A DNA stretch of 64,000 nucleotides from Chryseobacterium indologenes (GCA_001013295.1 LAZY01000032.1:33539-97538), one strand, 5' to 3'; numbered from the stretch's first letter, positions 40,959-50,387 are shown. Program-made: numbers and translations. Notes: a model not told the origin generated them from the letters alone.

Positions 40959-42887
40959 ATGAAATTTTTAAAAGGATTTAGAAAACAGGAAGTTCTGGCA
41001 TTGCTGTACAGAATTTTTTTAGCATATGTTTTTTATCAGATGGCGAGGCTTTTATTCTGGTATTTTAATAAAGACCTGATCAAAGTGGACTCTGTTTCAG
41101 AGTATTTCAAGCTTGCCTACCACGGTACAGCTTTCGATACGACGGCAATCCTGTATGTCAATGCGTTATTTATCCTGCTAAGCCTTGTGCCTTTGGTGAT
41201 CAATACCAAAAAAGGATACCAGAAAGTTCTGTTCTGGGTGTACTTCATTACCAATGGAGTAGCCTACGCTATGAATTTTGGGGATTTTATCTACTACAAA
41301 TTTTCACAGGCCAGGCTTACATCGGCCGTATTTCAGGTAGCTGAGCATGAATCCAATGTTTCCAAAACACTGATGATTTCAATAGGCCAGCATCCATTTG
41401 TGCTGGTTTGGTATGTGGTGTTGATGATCGTATGGGTTTTCCTTTATAAAAAAGTGAAAGTAAAGGAAGAAAAACCTGCCAACCTGCTTCCTTATTTTCT
41501 GTACTCGGTGCTTACTTTATGCGTTACGACCGTATTGGTTGTTGGAGGAATTCGTGGAGATTTTAAACACAGTACAAGACCTATCAATATGGTAGATGCC
41601 ACGCGTTTTGTGACCAACCCACTACAGGGTAATATGGTTCTGAACAGTACTTTTTCATTTTTCCGTACATTAAATACCAATAACTTTAAAGAAGTTCATT
41701 TTGTGGATGAAAAATACATTACAGAAAATGTACAGCCTTATAAAGTATACGACCGCAAAGTAGAAAACCGTCCGAATATCGTTATTTTCATTGTAGAATC
41801 TTTCGGAAGAGAATATTCGGGAGCTTTCAATAAGGATAAAAATATTAAGGATTATGTTTCCTATACTCCTTTTATAGATAGTCTGGCCAGCCAAAGTCTT
41901 ATTTTCCCGAATACCTTTGCCAACGGGAGACAGTCTATTCATGGAATGAGCAGCGTTCTGGCCGGAATTCCGAGTCTTACCGATGCGTTTACCGGATCAC
42001 CGTATTCCAATCAGAAAATACAGTCTATCGTTTCCGTTTGTAATGATCTGGGATATGATACCTCTTTTTATCATGGGGCCCCGAATGGTTCAATGGGATT
42101 CCTTGGATTTGGAAATATTTTAGGATTTAAACATTATTTCGGAAAGACAGAATACAATCACGACGAAGATTTTGATGGGATGTGGGCCATCTGGGATGAG
42201 CCGTTTCTGCAGTATTTTGCTAAAAATGTAGGAAAGAAACAACCATTCATGACCACTGTTTTTACGGCTTCATCACATCACCCTTTTAAAATCCCGGCTA
42301 AGTATAACGGGAAATTCAAAAAAGGAAAGATAGAAATGCATGAGCCAATCCAGTATACGGATTATGCAATCAAACAATATTTTGAAACAGCGAAAAAGCA
42401 GCCTTGGTTCAATAATACGATCTTCGTTTTCACCGGAGATCATACCAATCAGGTATATTACCCGGAATATGAGCGAGCGATGAACCGTTATGCTGTTCCA
42501 TTAATATTCTATTCTCCAAATCCTGCTTATCAGCTTAAAGGGGTCAATCCTGAAATAGCGCAACAGGCAGATATTTACCCTACACTGGCAGACCTGATCG
42601 GTTACAATAAGCCTATTAGAAGCTGGGGACGAAGTTTGGTAAGTGATAAAAAATATCCGTTCATTGTAGTCAACTCAGACGGAAGTACAGAACAGTTTAT
42701 GATCGGAAACTATATTTATCGTTTCGACGGAAAAGAGATCATTGGAGTATATGACAAGTCTGATCTTGGAATGGAAAAAAACCTGATGGGAGAGCTTAAA
42801 ACTCCGGAAGTAGAACAGGGAAAACAAACTGCCAAAGCTTGGTATCAGGACTATATGGATAGAGTGATCAACAGAAAGCTGTATTAG
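40959..42887 (+). CDS. LTA synthase-like sulfatase-family membrane protein
   Basis: 642 residues. Five N-terminal transmembrane helices (about 10-210), then an extracellular alkaline-phosphatase-superfamily domain. Metal and catalytic motifs: IFIVESFGREYSG (Glu ligand), FANGRQSIHGMSS (Ser/Thr nucleophile region), FTASSHHPF and FTGDHTNQ (Asp-His pair). Family members transfer phosphoglycerol or phosphoethanolamine to glycans. A Gram-negative flavobacterium has no lipoteichoic acid, so the product is probably a modified lipid or surface polysaccharide (inference). A heptamer repeat lies directly after the stop codon. Confidence 0.88.
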   Translation: MKFLKGFRKQEVLALLYRIFLAYVFYQMARLLFWYFNKDLIKVDSVSEYFKLAYHGTAFDTTAILYVNALFILLSLVPLVINTKKGYQKVLFWVYFITNGVAYAMNFGDFIYYKFSQARLTSAVFQVAEHESNVSKTLMISIGQHPFVLVWYVVLMIVWVFLYKKVKVKEEKPANLLPYFLYSVLTLCVTTVLVVGGIRGDFKHSTRPINMVDATRFVTNPLQGNMVLNSTFSFFRTLNTNNFKEVHFVDEKYITENVQPYKVYDRKVENRPNIVIFIVESFGREYSGAFNKDKNIKDYVSYTPFIDSLASQSLIFPNTFANGRQSIHGMSSVLAGIPSLTDAFTGSPYSNQKIQSIVSVCNDLGYDTSFYHGAPNGSMGFLGFGNILGFKHYFGKTEYNHDEDFDGMWAIWDEPFLQYFAKNVGKKQPFMTTVFTASSHHPFKIPAKYNGKFKKGKIEMHEPIQYTDYAIKQYFETAKKQPWFNNTIFVFTGDHTNQVYYPEYERAMNRYAVPLIFYSPNPAYQLKGVNPEIAQQADIYPTLADLIGYNKPIRSWGRSLVSDKKYPFIVVNSDGSTEQFMIGNYIYRFDGKEIIGVYDKSDLGMEKNLMGELKTPEVEQGKQTAKAWYQDYMDRVINRKLY

Positions 42888-42955
42888 GCTGAAAGGTTAA
42901 ACAGTAAAAAGGAAAAATCGCAAAAAAGGTAAAAAGTTGGGAGAACAGAGAACTG
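42888..42955. repeat. Heptamer-like repeat after the LTA-synthase-like gene
   Basis: Units such as AGGTTAA, ACAGTAA, AAAGGAA, AAATCGC, AAAAAAG, GTAAAAA, GTTGGGA, GAACAGA, GAACTGT follow in period 7. Degenerate, but register is held. Confidence 0.55.
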
Positions 42956-43001
42956 TTGCTCTTTAGCCATTTCGCCTTTTTGCGATTTTGTTCTTTTTTA
43001 T
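42914..43001 (+). terminator. Possible terminator with long loop
   Basis: AAAATCGCAAAAAAGG (42914-42929) pairs with CCTTTTTGCGATTTT (42975-42989), followed by T-rich sequence. The loop of about 45 bases makes this weaker. Confidence 0.4.
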
Positions 43002-43108
43002 CTCTTTATGCTTTGTATAACAAAAGTTTTTGTTCGTTGAAAATTAATTTATATTTTTATCAATACTATAGATAAGAATATTGTATTAAAATTAAAACTA
43101 TAAGAAAT

Positions 43109-43528
43109 ATGAAAAAATTAATGTTAACATTCGCACTTTCGCTGTTCAGTGTACTCTCGTTTGCACAGATTGAAGGAAAGTGGAAAACAATAGATGATGA
43201 AACAAAACAGGCGAAATCTATTGTGGAAGTATACAAAAAATCAGATGGAAAATATTATGGAAAAGTTTCTCAGTTGCTGATCAAGCCTGCTGATCCTAAC
43301 TGTACAGCGTGTAAAGATGACAGAAAAGGAAAACCGATTTTAGGATTGGAAATCATCAGAGGATTGTCAAAAGAGAAGGATGAATTCACAGGAGGAACTA
43401 TCACGGATCCTAAAACAGGGAAAACATACAAGTGTACCATTACAAGAAGCGGTGATAAGCTGAATGTAAGAGGGTATCTGGGATTATCTTTATTAGGAAG
43501 AACTCAGGTTTGGGAGAAAGTTAATTAA
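43109..43528 (+). CDS. DUF2147 domain secreted protein
   Basis: 139 residues. Signal peptide about 1-19 (LTFALSLFSVLSFAQ). DUF2147 lipocalin-like fold: IEGKWKTIDDETKQAKSIVE at the start, DPNCTACKDDRKGKPILG with two Cys in a CxxC arrangement, and a tail RGYLGLSLLGRTQVWEK. Periplasmic. Function unknown, often seen near envelope stress genes. It ends at the terminator at 43552. Confidence 0.88.
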   Translation: MKKLMLTFALSLFSVLSFAQIEGKWKTIDDETKQAKSIVEVYKKSDGKYYGKVSQLLIKPADPNCTACKDDRKGKPILGLEIIRGLSKEKDEFTGGTITDPKTGKTYKCTITRSGDKLNVRGYLGLSLLGRTQVWEKVN

Positions 43529-43551
43529 TAACAGTTTAAATAGAATTTTAA

Positions 43552-43585
43552 GACGGCATTTCAGCAATGAAATGTCGTTTTTTTT
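43552..43585 (+). terminator. Terminator after the DUF2147 gene
   Basis: Arms GACGGCATTTC and GAAATGTCGT (one mismatch) around a short loop, followed by Ts. Confidence 0.82.
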
Positions 43586-43628
43586 GAAAAATACTGTAAC
43601 GAAAATAAAATCTCTCCACTTATAGAAT

Positions 43629-44126
43629 ATGAGCACGGAACAGGAGAAAACATTTGTTGAATTTTTTAAGCCGAATCAAAGGCTGATTCACAAAATATGC
43701 AAAATATACACGGACAATGCGGAAGATCATAAGGATCTTTTTCAGGAAATCACCATTCAGTTATGGAGATCCTTTCCCGGATTTAAAGGAGAATCCAAGT
43801 TTTCTACATGGATGTACCGTGTGGCATTGAATACAGCCATTACTTTATTCAGAAAACCTCAGAAAAAACAAATGCAGGCCGCTGAAATTGATCTTTCCTC
43901 TATTACCTTAGAATATGAAGCTTATGAAGATGATGAATATAAGCTTAAAAAGATGTATCAGGCAATTTATGAACTGTCTGATGTGGAAAAGGCGCTGATC
44001 ATGATGTATCTGGAAGATAAACCTTATAAAGAAATAGGGGAGATCCTTGGAATTACAGAGGGAAATGCAAGAGTGAAAATGAACAGAGCGAAAAATAATT
44101 TAAAAACCAGAATCAATACCAAATAA
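43629..44126 (+). CDS. ECF-type RNA polymerase sigma factor
   Basis: 165 residues. Region 2 (about 12-80) includes DLFQEITIQLWRSFPGFKGE and FSTWMYRVALNTAI. Region 4 (about 110-160) includes YEIGEILGI-type helix: PYKEIGEILGITEGNARVKM. No sigma-3 region, as normal for group IV sigma factors. The next gene starts one base after its stop codon, so a membrane partner is coupled to it and may act as anti-sigma. Confidence 0.9.
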   Translation: MSTEQEKTFVEFFKPNQRLIHKICKIYTDNAEDHKDLFQEITIQLWRSFPGFKGESKFSTWMYRVALNTAITLFRKPQKKQMQAAEIDLSSITLEYEAYEDDEYKLKKMYQAIYELSDVEKALIMMYLEDKPYKEIGEILGITEGNARVKMNRAKNNLKTRINTK

Positions 44127-44127
44127 T

Positions 44128-44745
44128 ATGGACGAGCTAGAATTACTGAAGAAAGACTGGAATAAAGAATCCGATGATTTTAAAGAATATTCTGAAAATG
44201 AAATCTATAGTATGATAAAACATAAGTCTGTTTCCATCACCAGAACATTATTACTGATAGGCTTCATTGAAGTTGTATTGTGGACTTTATATGGGTATCT
44301 GGACGATCAGTTTCCTTATGTAAGAGTAGCGATGTTTGCAGCTTTTACAGGATTGATCATCTTTTTGTTCTGCAGAATGAAAACCGGACAGGATAGCGTT
44401 TCATTAATGAAAAGTATTTTGACCTTGAGGAGACTGATTTTAGGATATGCATTTATATCGCTGGTGCTGGTTATTATCGACGGTGTCATTCATTTTGATC
44501 ATAATACGAGAGATTTTATGGCAGGATCCAGAGATGGCTGGAACAGTACACATCATACAGAGGCTTTACCTACCAATCCCGATACAATGATGCCTGGCAC
44601 AGCAAATTATATTGTTTTCGGAATTTTTGTACTGATTGGCCTTTACATTCTGTATGTGATCTACAAAAGAACCTACGGGAAAGTTTTACAGGATCTTAGG
44701 AAGAACTATAAAGAACTGAGCCTTCAGGAAGAAAAAGGAACGTAA
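44128..44745 (+). CDS. Membrane protein coupled to the sigma factor, candidate anti-sigma
   Basis: 205 residues. An N-terminal cytoplasmic segment (about 1-35, MDELELLKKDWNKESDDFKE) precedes four hydrophobic helices (about 38-60, 68-85, 105-122, 160-180) and a basic tail. It has no HxxxCxxC zinc motif of ZAS anti-sigma factors, so the anti-sigma role rests on position and on the soluble N-terminus only. Directly follows the sigma gene. Confidence 0.6.
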   Translation: MDELELLKKDWNKESDDFKEYSENEIYSMIKHKSVSITRTLLLIGFIEVVLWTLYGYLDDQFPYVRVAMFAAFTGLIIFLFCRMKTGQDSVSLMKSILTLRRLILGYAFISLVLVIIDGVIHFDHNTRDFMAGSRDGWNSTHHTEALPTNPDTMMPGTANYIVFGIFVLIGLYILYVIYKRTYGKVLQDLRKNYKELSLQEEKGT

Positions 44746-44750
44746 GAAAT

Positions 44751-44883
44751 GAGACAGAGACCCCGGAGAGGAAAGTGATGAGAAGCATGAAGAACAATTT
44801 CTTGTTTTTTTAAATGGTGATAGGTAGTGATTATACGGCTAAAAATAACATCCAGCCTCCTTCTTCCAGCTTCCAGCCCCTTT
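44751..44883. repeat. Heptamer repeats after the sigma factor operon
   Basis: GAGACAG, AGACCCC, GGAGAGG, AAAGTGA, TGAGAAG, CATGAAG run in register at 44751-44792. A second array CATCCAG, CCTCCTT, CTTCCAG, CTTCCAG, CCCCTTT is at 44849-44883. The rest of the gap before pdhB shows only the promoter. Confidence 0.65.
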
Positions 44884-44976
44884 TTCCGAAAAAAAAATCT
44901 TTTTAATTATTGTTAATATTAAGACGTTCCATTCAAATGAGATGCCTTTTTTATGATGTGTATAATAAAAAAATAC

Positions 44977-44984
44977 TATTTTTG
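44977..44984 (+). promoter_or_regulatory. -7 promoter element of pdhB
   Basis: TATTTTTG, 23 bases before the ATG at 45008. Confidence 0.5.
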
Positions 44985-45007
44985 TAGTCTAAATTTTTCA
45001 AGAAAAT

Positions 45008-45988
45008 ATGGCAGAATATACTTTTCGTGAGGTAATTGCACAGGCAATGAGCGAGGAAATGCGTAAAGACGAATCCATCTACCTGATGGGGGAGGAAGTT
45101 GCAGAATATAATGGTGCATATAAAGCTTCAAAAGGAATGCTGGATGAATTTGGTCCAAAAAGAGTAATCGATACCCCGATTGCAGAACTTGGATTTACAG
45201 GAATCTCTGTAGGAGCTGCAATGAATGGTAACAGACCCATTGTAGAATTTATGACCTTCAATTTCTCATTGGTAGGAATTGATCAGATCATCAACAATGC
45301 GGCGAAGATCCGTCAGATGAGTGGTGGACAATGGAACTGCCCAATCGTTTTCCGTGGACCTACTGCTTCTGCAGGTCAGTTAGGAGCTACTCACTCCCAG
45401 GCTTTTGAAGGTTGGTTTGCCAACTGTCCGGGACTTAAAGTAGTGGTACCTTCCAACCCATACGATGCAAAAGGGTTATTGAAAACAGCAATCCAAGATA
45501 ATGACCCGGTTATTTTCATGGAATCTGAGCAGATGTATGGTGATAAAATGGAAATTCCTGAAGAAGAATACTACTTACCAATAGGGAAAGCAGATATTAA
45601 GAGAGAAGGTACAGATGTTACTTTAGTTTCTTTCGGGAAAATCATGAAGCTGGCTTTACAGGCTGCTGAAGATATGGCAAAAGAAGGGATCTCTGTAGAA
45701 GTGATCGATCTTAGAACAGTTCGTCCTTTAGATTTCGATACCATTTTAGCTTCTGTAAAGAAAACAAACAGATTGGTTATTTTAGAAGAAGCTTGGCCAT
45801 TTGGTTCAATCTCTTCAGAAATTACTTATATGGTACAGCAAAAAGCATTTGATTATTTAGATGCTCCTATCAAGAGAATTACTACTCCTGATGCACCTGC
45901 ACCTTACTCTGCAGCATTATTTGCAGAATGGTTCCCTAAACTTGAAAAAGTAAAAGAGGAAATCAAAAAAGCGATGTACGTAAAATAG
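45008..45988 (+). CDS. pdhB: Pyruvate dehydrogenase E1 component subunit beta
   Basis: 326 residues, thiamine-pyrophosphate-dependent transketolase-like fold. FREVIAQAMSEEMRKDE at the N-terminus, the PIAELGFTGISVGAAMNGN segment with a conserved Glu for the TPP pocket, QLGATHSQAFEGWF, and a C-terminal TPDAPAPYSAALFAEWFP. E1 alpha, E2 and E3 are not in the window, which is common for flavobacteria where the beta subunit stands alone. It supplies acetyl-CoA from pyruvate. Flanked by a -7 promoter and a terminator. Confidence 0.93.
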   Translation: MAEYTFREVIAQAMSEEMRKDESIYLMGEEVAEYNGAYKASKGMLDEFGPKRVIDTPIAELGFTGISVGAAMNGNRPIVEFMTFNFSLVGIDQIINNAAKIRQMSGGQWNCPIVFRGPTASAGQLGATHSQAFEGWFANCPGLKVVVPSNPYDAKGLLKTAIQDNDPVIFMESEQMYGDKMEIPEEEYYLPIGKADIKREGTDVTLVSFGKIMKLALQAAEDMAKEGISVEVIDLRTVRPLDFDTILASVKKTNRLVILEEAWPFGSISSEITYMVQQKAFDYLDAPIKRITTPDAPAPYSAALFAEWFPKLEKVKEEIKKAMYVK

Positions 45989-45995
45989 TTATAGA

Positions 45996-46022
45996 AAAAA
46001 ACTTCCGAAAGGAAGTTTTTTC
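45996..46022 (+). terminator. Terminator after pdhB
   Basis: Arms AAAAACTTCC and GGAAGTTTTT around GAAA. Confidence 0.85.
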
Positions 46023-46049
46023 ATTTATTATATTCATGAAGAAAAATTC

Positions 46050-46077
46050 TTGACGTCATAAAATTAGTATAAATTTG
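46050..46077 (+). promoter_or_regulatory. Complete Bacteroidota promoter of kup
   Basis: TTG at 46050-46052, a 17-base spacer, then TAAATTTG at 46070-46077. Both consensus parts and the spacing fit. It is the best complete promoter in the window, 25 bases before the ATG. Confidence 0.65.
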
Positions 46078-46102
46078 CGCCTTTAAAATAAATTAAGCTG
46101 AT

Positions 46103-48097
46103 ATGGCAGAAGTTACAGAAGATGGCTACCACTTCGACATAAAGAAACTTTCCTTTATTGGAGTTTTAGTGTCTCTAGGAATTGTTTTTGGAGATATTGG
46201 TACCTCTCCGCTTTACGTAATGAAAGCAATTGTGAATGCAAGATCCCAAGGGAGCAATATGCCTTTCAATGAATACATCGAAGGAGCTCTTTCCTGTATT
46301 ATTTGGACCCTTACTCTTCAGACGACAATCAAATATGTGATCATTGCTTTAAGAGCAGATAACAAAGGGGAAGGAGGTATTCTTGCTTTGTTTTCATTGG
46401 TGAGAAACCTTAAGAAAGGATGGTTGTATCTCATTGCAATTGTTGGTGCTGCAGCCCTTATTGCAGACGGGGTGATTACACCATCACTTACCGTAATGTC
46501 GGCCATTGAAGGTCTTGAAATTTATAACCCTCATACCCCCGTTGTTCCTATTACCATTGGTATTCTGATTGCCATTTTTGTGGTACAGCAATTCGGAACC
46601 AGCTTTATCGGGAAGTTTTTTGGTCCGGTGATGGTGGTTTGGTTCTTGGTATTAGGAGGTCTGGGAGTAATGCATTTAAGCGAAAACTTTGAGATTTTAA
46701 GATCTTTCAACCCTTATTATGCTTACAAACTGATTGTCAACTCGCCGAGTGCAATAGTTATTCTGGGAGCTGTCTTTCTTTGTACAACGGGAGCAGAAGC
46801 TCTTTATTCTGACTTAGGACACTGTGGTGCCAAAAACATCAGAGTAAGCTGGGCATTCGTTAAAATAATGCTTATCCTAAACTATCTTGGACAGGGAGCA
46901 TGGCTTTTGACCAATTACAACAAACCTGGATTTTCGGTAGTAAACCCTTTCTTCGGAATTATGGAAGAATGGATGATTATTCCGGGAGTAATTTTAGCTA
47001 CGGCAGCTGCCATTATTGCCAGCCAGGCTTTGATTACAGGTTCTTTTACGATCTTCTCAGAAGCGATGTCGCTCAACTTATGGCCTAATCAGAAAATTGA
47101 TTATCCTTCCGGGGTAAAAGGGCAGATGTATATTCCAAGAATTAACTGGGGACTTTTGATCCTTTGTATTATCGTAGTGCTGCACTTCAAAGAATCCGGA
47201 AAAATGGAAGCTGCATATGGACTTTCCATTACCGTAACGATGTTGATGACGACAGTTCTGTTGGTTTTCTGGTTGCTGAAACACAGAGTAAGCAAAGTGC
47301 TTATCCTTCTTTTTGCCTTAGTGTATATGGCGATAGAATTAGGTTTCTTCAGTGCAAACATTATTAAATTCATGGAAGGTGGATGGATTACAGTAGTATT
47401 GGCTGGTTCTATCGGTGTTTCTATGTATGCATGGTATAACGGAAGACTCATCAAAACAAGATTCATCCAGTTTGTAAAAATTGAGAAATACATCTCTATT
47501 CTTAAAGATATGAAGCTGGATGAGACCATTCCAAAATATGCAACCAACCTTGCTTATCTGAGTAGAGCCAAAAGAAATGATGAAGTAGAATCAAAAATCA
47601 TCTATTCCATCATCAAAAAACAGCCGAAAAGAGCTGATCATTACTTTATTTTAAGTATTGTCAACCAGGAAGACCCATATACATTCAAATATACCGTAGA
47701 CGAAATTCTTCCGGGAACAGTTTATAAGATCAATTTCCTTTTAGGATTTAAAGTAGACCGAAGAATTAATGATTATTTCAATATGGTATTGAAAGATTTA
47801 ATGGCAGACGGTACTATTCCTTCAAGAAGCAGTCATCCGTCTCTGAGAGCACATGATATACCGCCGGATCTGAAGTATGTGATCATAGATAACACCTATA
47901 TCAACGATATACTTCTGACTGTTAAACAGAAGATTACCCTTAATATTTACAACTTTGTGAAGTATATCGGAAGTGATGACTTTAAGGCCTGGGGAGTCTC
48001 TTCTCACAACGTGGAAGTGGAATCTGCACCGATCACGGAGCTTACAGTTTACGACAATAAGATCGAGCAGTCAGGATACTTCCGTCACAACTCATAA
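46103..48097 (+). CDS. kup: Low-affinity potassium transporter Kup
   Basis: 664 residues. Twelve transmembrane helices in about the first 430 residues (LGIVFGDIGTSPLYVMKAI near the start is the family signature), then a C-terminal cytoplasmic domain of about 200 residues. Kup/HAK/KT transporters move potassium with protons into the cell. EGGILALFSLV and the TTGAEALYSDLGHCG segment (about 225-240) also fit the family. The gene has its own promoter and is followed by a Fur-family gene after 67 bases. Confidence 0.92.
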   Translation: MAEVTEDGYHFDIKKLSFIGVLVSLGIVFGDIGTSPLYVMKAIVNARSQGSNMPFNEYIEGALSCIIWTLTLQTTIKYVIIALRADNKGEGGILALFSLVRNLKKGWLYLIAIVGAAALIADGVITPSLTVMSAIEGLEIYNPHTPVVPITIGILIAIFVVQQFGTSFIGKFFGPVMVVWFLVLGGLGVMHLSENFEILRSFNPYYAYKLIVNSPSAIVILGAVFLCTTGAEALYSDLGHCGAKNIRVSWAFVKIMLILNYLGQGAWLLTNYNKPGFSVVNPFFGIMEEWMIIPGVILATAAAIIASQALITGSFTIFSEAMSLNLWPNQKIDYPSGVKGQMYIPRINWGLLILCIIVVLHFKESGKMEAAYGLSITVTMLMTTVLLVFWLLKHRVSKVLILLFALVYMAIELGFFSANIIKFMEGGWITVVLAGSIGVSMYAWYNGRLIKTRFIQFVKIEKYISILKDMKLDETIPKYATNLAYLSRAKRNDEVESKIIYSIIKKQPKRADHYFILSIVNQEDPYTFKYTVDEILPGTVYKINFLLGFKVDRRINDYFNMVLKDLMADGTIPSRSSHPSLRAHDIPPDLKYVIIDNTYINDILLTVKQKITLNIYNFVKYIGSDDFKAWGVSSHNVEVESAPITELTVYDNKIEQSGYFRHNS

Positions 48098-48141
48098 TCT
48101 GTTGGGTATTCAACCATACTATCTATTTAAATAAAATTCAA

Positions 48142-48149
48142 TAAATTTG
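48142..48149 (+). promoter_or_regulatory. -7 promoter element of the Fur-family gene
   Basis: TAAATTTG, 15 bases before the ATG at 48165. Confidence 0.5.
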
Positions 48150-48164
48150 TAGATAATTTTTTTA

Positions 48165-48638
48165 ATGGATACAGTACAAAAAGAAAAAAATATAGCTTTG
48201 ATCAAGGATGTTTTAAGGAACTACTTATTAGAAAAAGGGTTCAGAAACACGCCTGAAAGGTATACGATATTAGAAGAAATTTATAATATGGATCATCACT
48301 TCAATGTTGATGATCTGTATCTTCTGATGATGCAGAAGAAATATCATGTTTCCAAAGCAACGATTTACAACACTATCGAAATTTTCCTTGATGCAGGATT
48401 GATCCGTAAGCATCAGTTCGGAGAAAAAACATTGACCTCTTCTTCTTATGAGAAGTCTTATTTTGACAAACAGCATGACCATCTGGTGATCTACAAAAAA
48501 GACTCTGATAAAGAAATTGAAGAAATTATTGAATTCTGCGACCCAAGAATTCAAGGAATCAAAGAAGCCATTGAAGAAGCATTTGGCGTAAAAATTGATT
48601 CTCATTCGCTATATTTCTATGGCACTAAGAATGACTAA
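48165..48638 (+). CDS. Fur family transcriptional regulator lacking the structural zinc CxxC motifs
   Basis: 157 residues. Winged helix at about 15-90 (GFRNTPERYTILEEIY; KATIYNTIEIFLDAGLI). The dimerisation domain follows with QHDHLVIYKKDSDKEIEEII. Where most Fur proteins have HLxCxxC, this one has HLVIYKK, and the second CxxC near the C-terminus is also missing. The single Cys is in EFCDPR. Metal site 2 could still use His/Glu/Asp residues. It is a Fur-like repressor of iron or other metal genes (family knowledge). The OstA gene follows after three bases. Confidence 0.85.
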   Translation: MDTVQKEKNIALIKDVLRNYLLEKGFRNTPERYTILEEIYNMDHHFNVDDLYLLMMQKKYHVSKATIYNTIEIFLDAGLIRKHQFGEKTLTSSSYEKSYFDKQHDHLVIYKKDSDKEIEEIIEFCDPRIQGIKEAIEEAFGVKIDSHSLYFYGTKND

Positions 48639-48641
48639 TTA

Positions 48642-50384
48642 ATGAGAAAAATCCTTTTTCTGTTCATCTTGATCTCTGCGCTCGGTTTTGCGCAGGATAA
48701 AACTCCCGTGAAGAGAGATCCTTATTTACAGCCTTCTTCAACGGTACAGCCCAAGCAGGTAAAACCTGAAGATAAGATAAAGATCATCCACGCAGATGAG
48801 ATCAAGAAAAACCCTGAAAAATATAACGGGAATCAATACTTCATTGGAAATGTTCAGATCGAGCATCAAGGCTCTGTTCTTACAGCAGACGAAGTCATCA
48901 TATACAGCGAAGAAAACTTTGTAAAGGCTGTAGGCAATACAAGACTTCAAAATGCTGATGGCTCTGTCATCACTGCTGGAGAAATGGAGTACGACGGTAA
49001 CACTCAGAAAGGTGTAGCCAGAAAAAATGTTGTCCTTACCGATCCTAAACAAACCATCAAAACAGATATTCTGTATTACGACAGACTGGCGAGTCAGGCT
49101 TACTTCAACACCGGTGGAACCATTACCGACAGCCAGGGAAATGTGATGTATACCAAGGCGGCAACCTACTTTCTGAATACAAAAATGATCGATTTCGTTG
49201 GCAACGTTAAAATAGACAATGCCCAGTATATCATTGAAGGAGTTAATATAAAACAGAATCAGAATACCAAAGTCGCTGAATTTTTTGGACCTACAACGAT
49301 TACCAATCGTGCTAATCCTAAAAACAGAGTCTACACCGAAAGAGGAACTTACAGAATGGAAACCAAAGAAGCTTTCCTGAATAAGAATTCCAAGATCTTT
49401 TATAATGATAAGATTCTTACCGGTGATGACATGTACTTTAACCAGATTACAGGATTTGGTAAAGCAACAGGAAATGTAACCCTTGATGATCCCAAAGAAA
49501 GAAGATATATCAAAGGTGGCTATGGAGAGATCTTTGAGAAAAAAGATTCTTCGATGATGACGAAAAATCCTTATGCTGTTAAAATCATGGAAAAAGACAC
49601 CTCCTATTTTGCAGCAGAAAAAATTATCTCTTATCAAAGACCCGATTCTCTTGATATAAAAGTGAAGAAAAGCTTCTTAAGAGCCTATAGAAAAGCTAGA
49701 ATTTATAAATCCAATGCACAAGGAAGAGCAGATTCCATTACCTTCAATGAAACGGATGGAATTATGCATATGTACACCAAACCGATTTTATGGAGCGGAG
49801 AAAAACAGGTAACAGGAGATAAAGTAGAAGCGTATTTTAATACCAAAAACGAAAATATAGACTCCCTGAAAGTGATCGGAAATGCTCTGGCGATCAGCAA
49901 GGTAGATTCATTGACGTTAAAAGATGAATTCAACCAGGTAAAAGGGAAGTTCATGACGGTCTACTATGAAAAGAACGACATTAAAGAAGTCAGAGTTGTA
50001 GGGAATGCACAGGCTATTGCCTATGTGGATGATAACGATAAGGAAACTAAAAAGCCTGAAAGAATAGGAATTACACTTTCTTCCTGCGGAATTATAGGAG
50101 CTTTGTTCGAAGAAAGAACCTTACAGATCATTTCATGCAGTATCGGGGCCGCTTCAGATACTTATCCTATGAGTATGATAGAACCTGCGAAAAGAAAGTT
50201 TCCGGATTTTAACTGGAATACCAAAGACCGGATCAGGAAATGGCAGGATATTCTGGTAGACAGCCCAAATAACGAAGAAATACAGTATACAGCCGATAAC
50301 GAACTCTTCGATAAAGCCCAGAAAGCTATAGATGACGAAAGAGCCAAAGAAGAAGCTAAAAAGCCAAAAAGAACAAGAAAATAA
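48642..50384 (+). CDS. OstA-like LPS transport protein
   Basis: 580 residues. Signal peptide about 1-17 (ILFLFILISALGFAQ). OstA/LptA-like beta-jellyroll region at about 45-250, with IIHADEIKKNPEKYNGNQYF, IGNVQIEHQGSVLTADEVI and repeated beta segments ADSITFNETDGI. The rest is more of the same strand pattern, ending in a Lys/Glu-rich tail. Related to LptA and the N-terminal part of LptD, and likely to take part in lipopolysaccharide transport across the periplasm. It starts three bases after the Fur gene. Confidence 0.85.
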   Translation: MRKILFLFILISALGFAQDKTPVKRDPYLQPSSTVQPKQVKPEDKIKIIHADEIKKNPEKYNGNQYFIGNVQIEHQGSVLTADEVIIYSEENFVKAVGNTRLQNADGSVITAGEMEYDGNTQKGVARKNVVLTDPKQTIKTDILYYDRLASQAYFNTGGTITDSQGNVMYTKAATYFLNTKMIDFVGNVKIDNAQYIIEGVNIKQNQNTKVAEFFGPTTITNRANPKNRVYTERGTYRMETKEAFLNKNSKIFYNDKILTGDDMYFNQITGFGKATGNVTLDDPKERRYIKGGYGEIFEKKDSSMMTKNPYAVKIMEKDTSYFAAEKIISYQRPDSLDIKVKKSFLRAYRKARIYKSNAQGRADSITFNETDGIMHMYTKPILWSGEKQVTGDKVEAYFNTKNENIDSLKVIGNALAISKVDSLTLKDEFNQVKGKFMTVYYEKNDIKEVRVVGNAQAIAYVDDNDKETKKPERIGITLSSCGIIGALFEERTLQIISCSIGAASDTYPMSMIEPAKRKFPDFNWNTKDRIRKWQDILVDSPNNEEIQYTADNELFDKAQKAIDDERAKEEAKKPKRTRK

Positions 50385-50387
50385 TAC

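Noticed and set aside
48738..49637. 299-codon open frame on the minus strand
   Set aside because: It lies fully inside the OstA-like gene on the opposite strand. Cys-rich and Phe-rich composition without any family motif, and the + strand protein has a signal peptide and known repeats.
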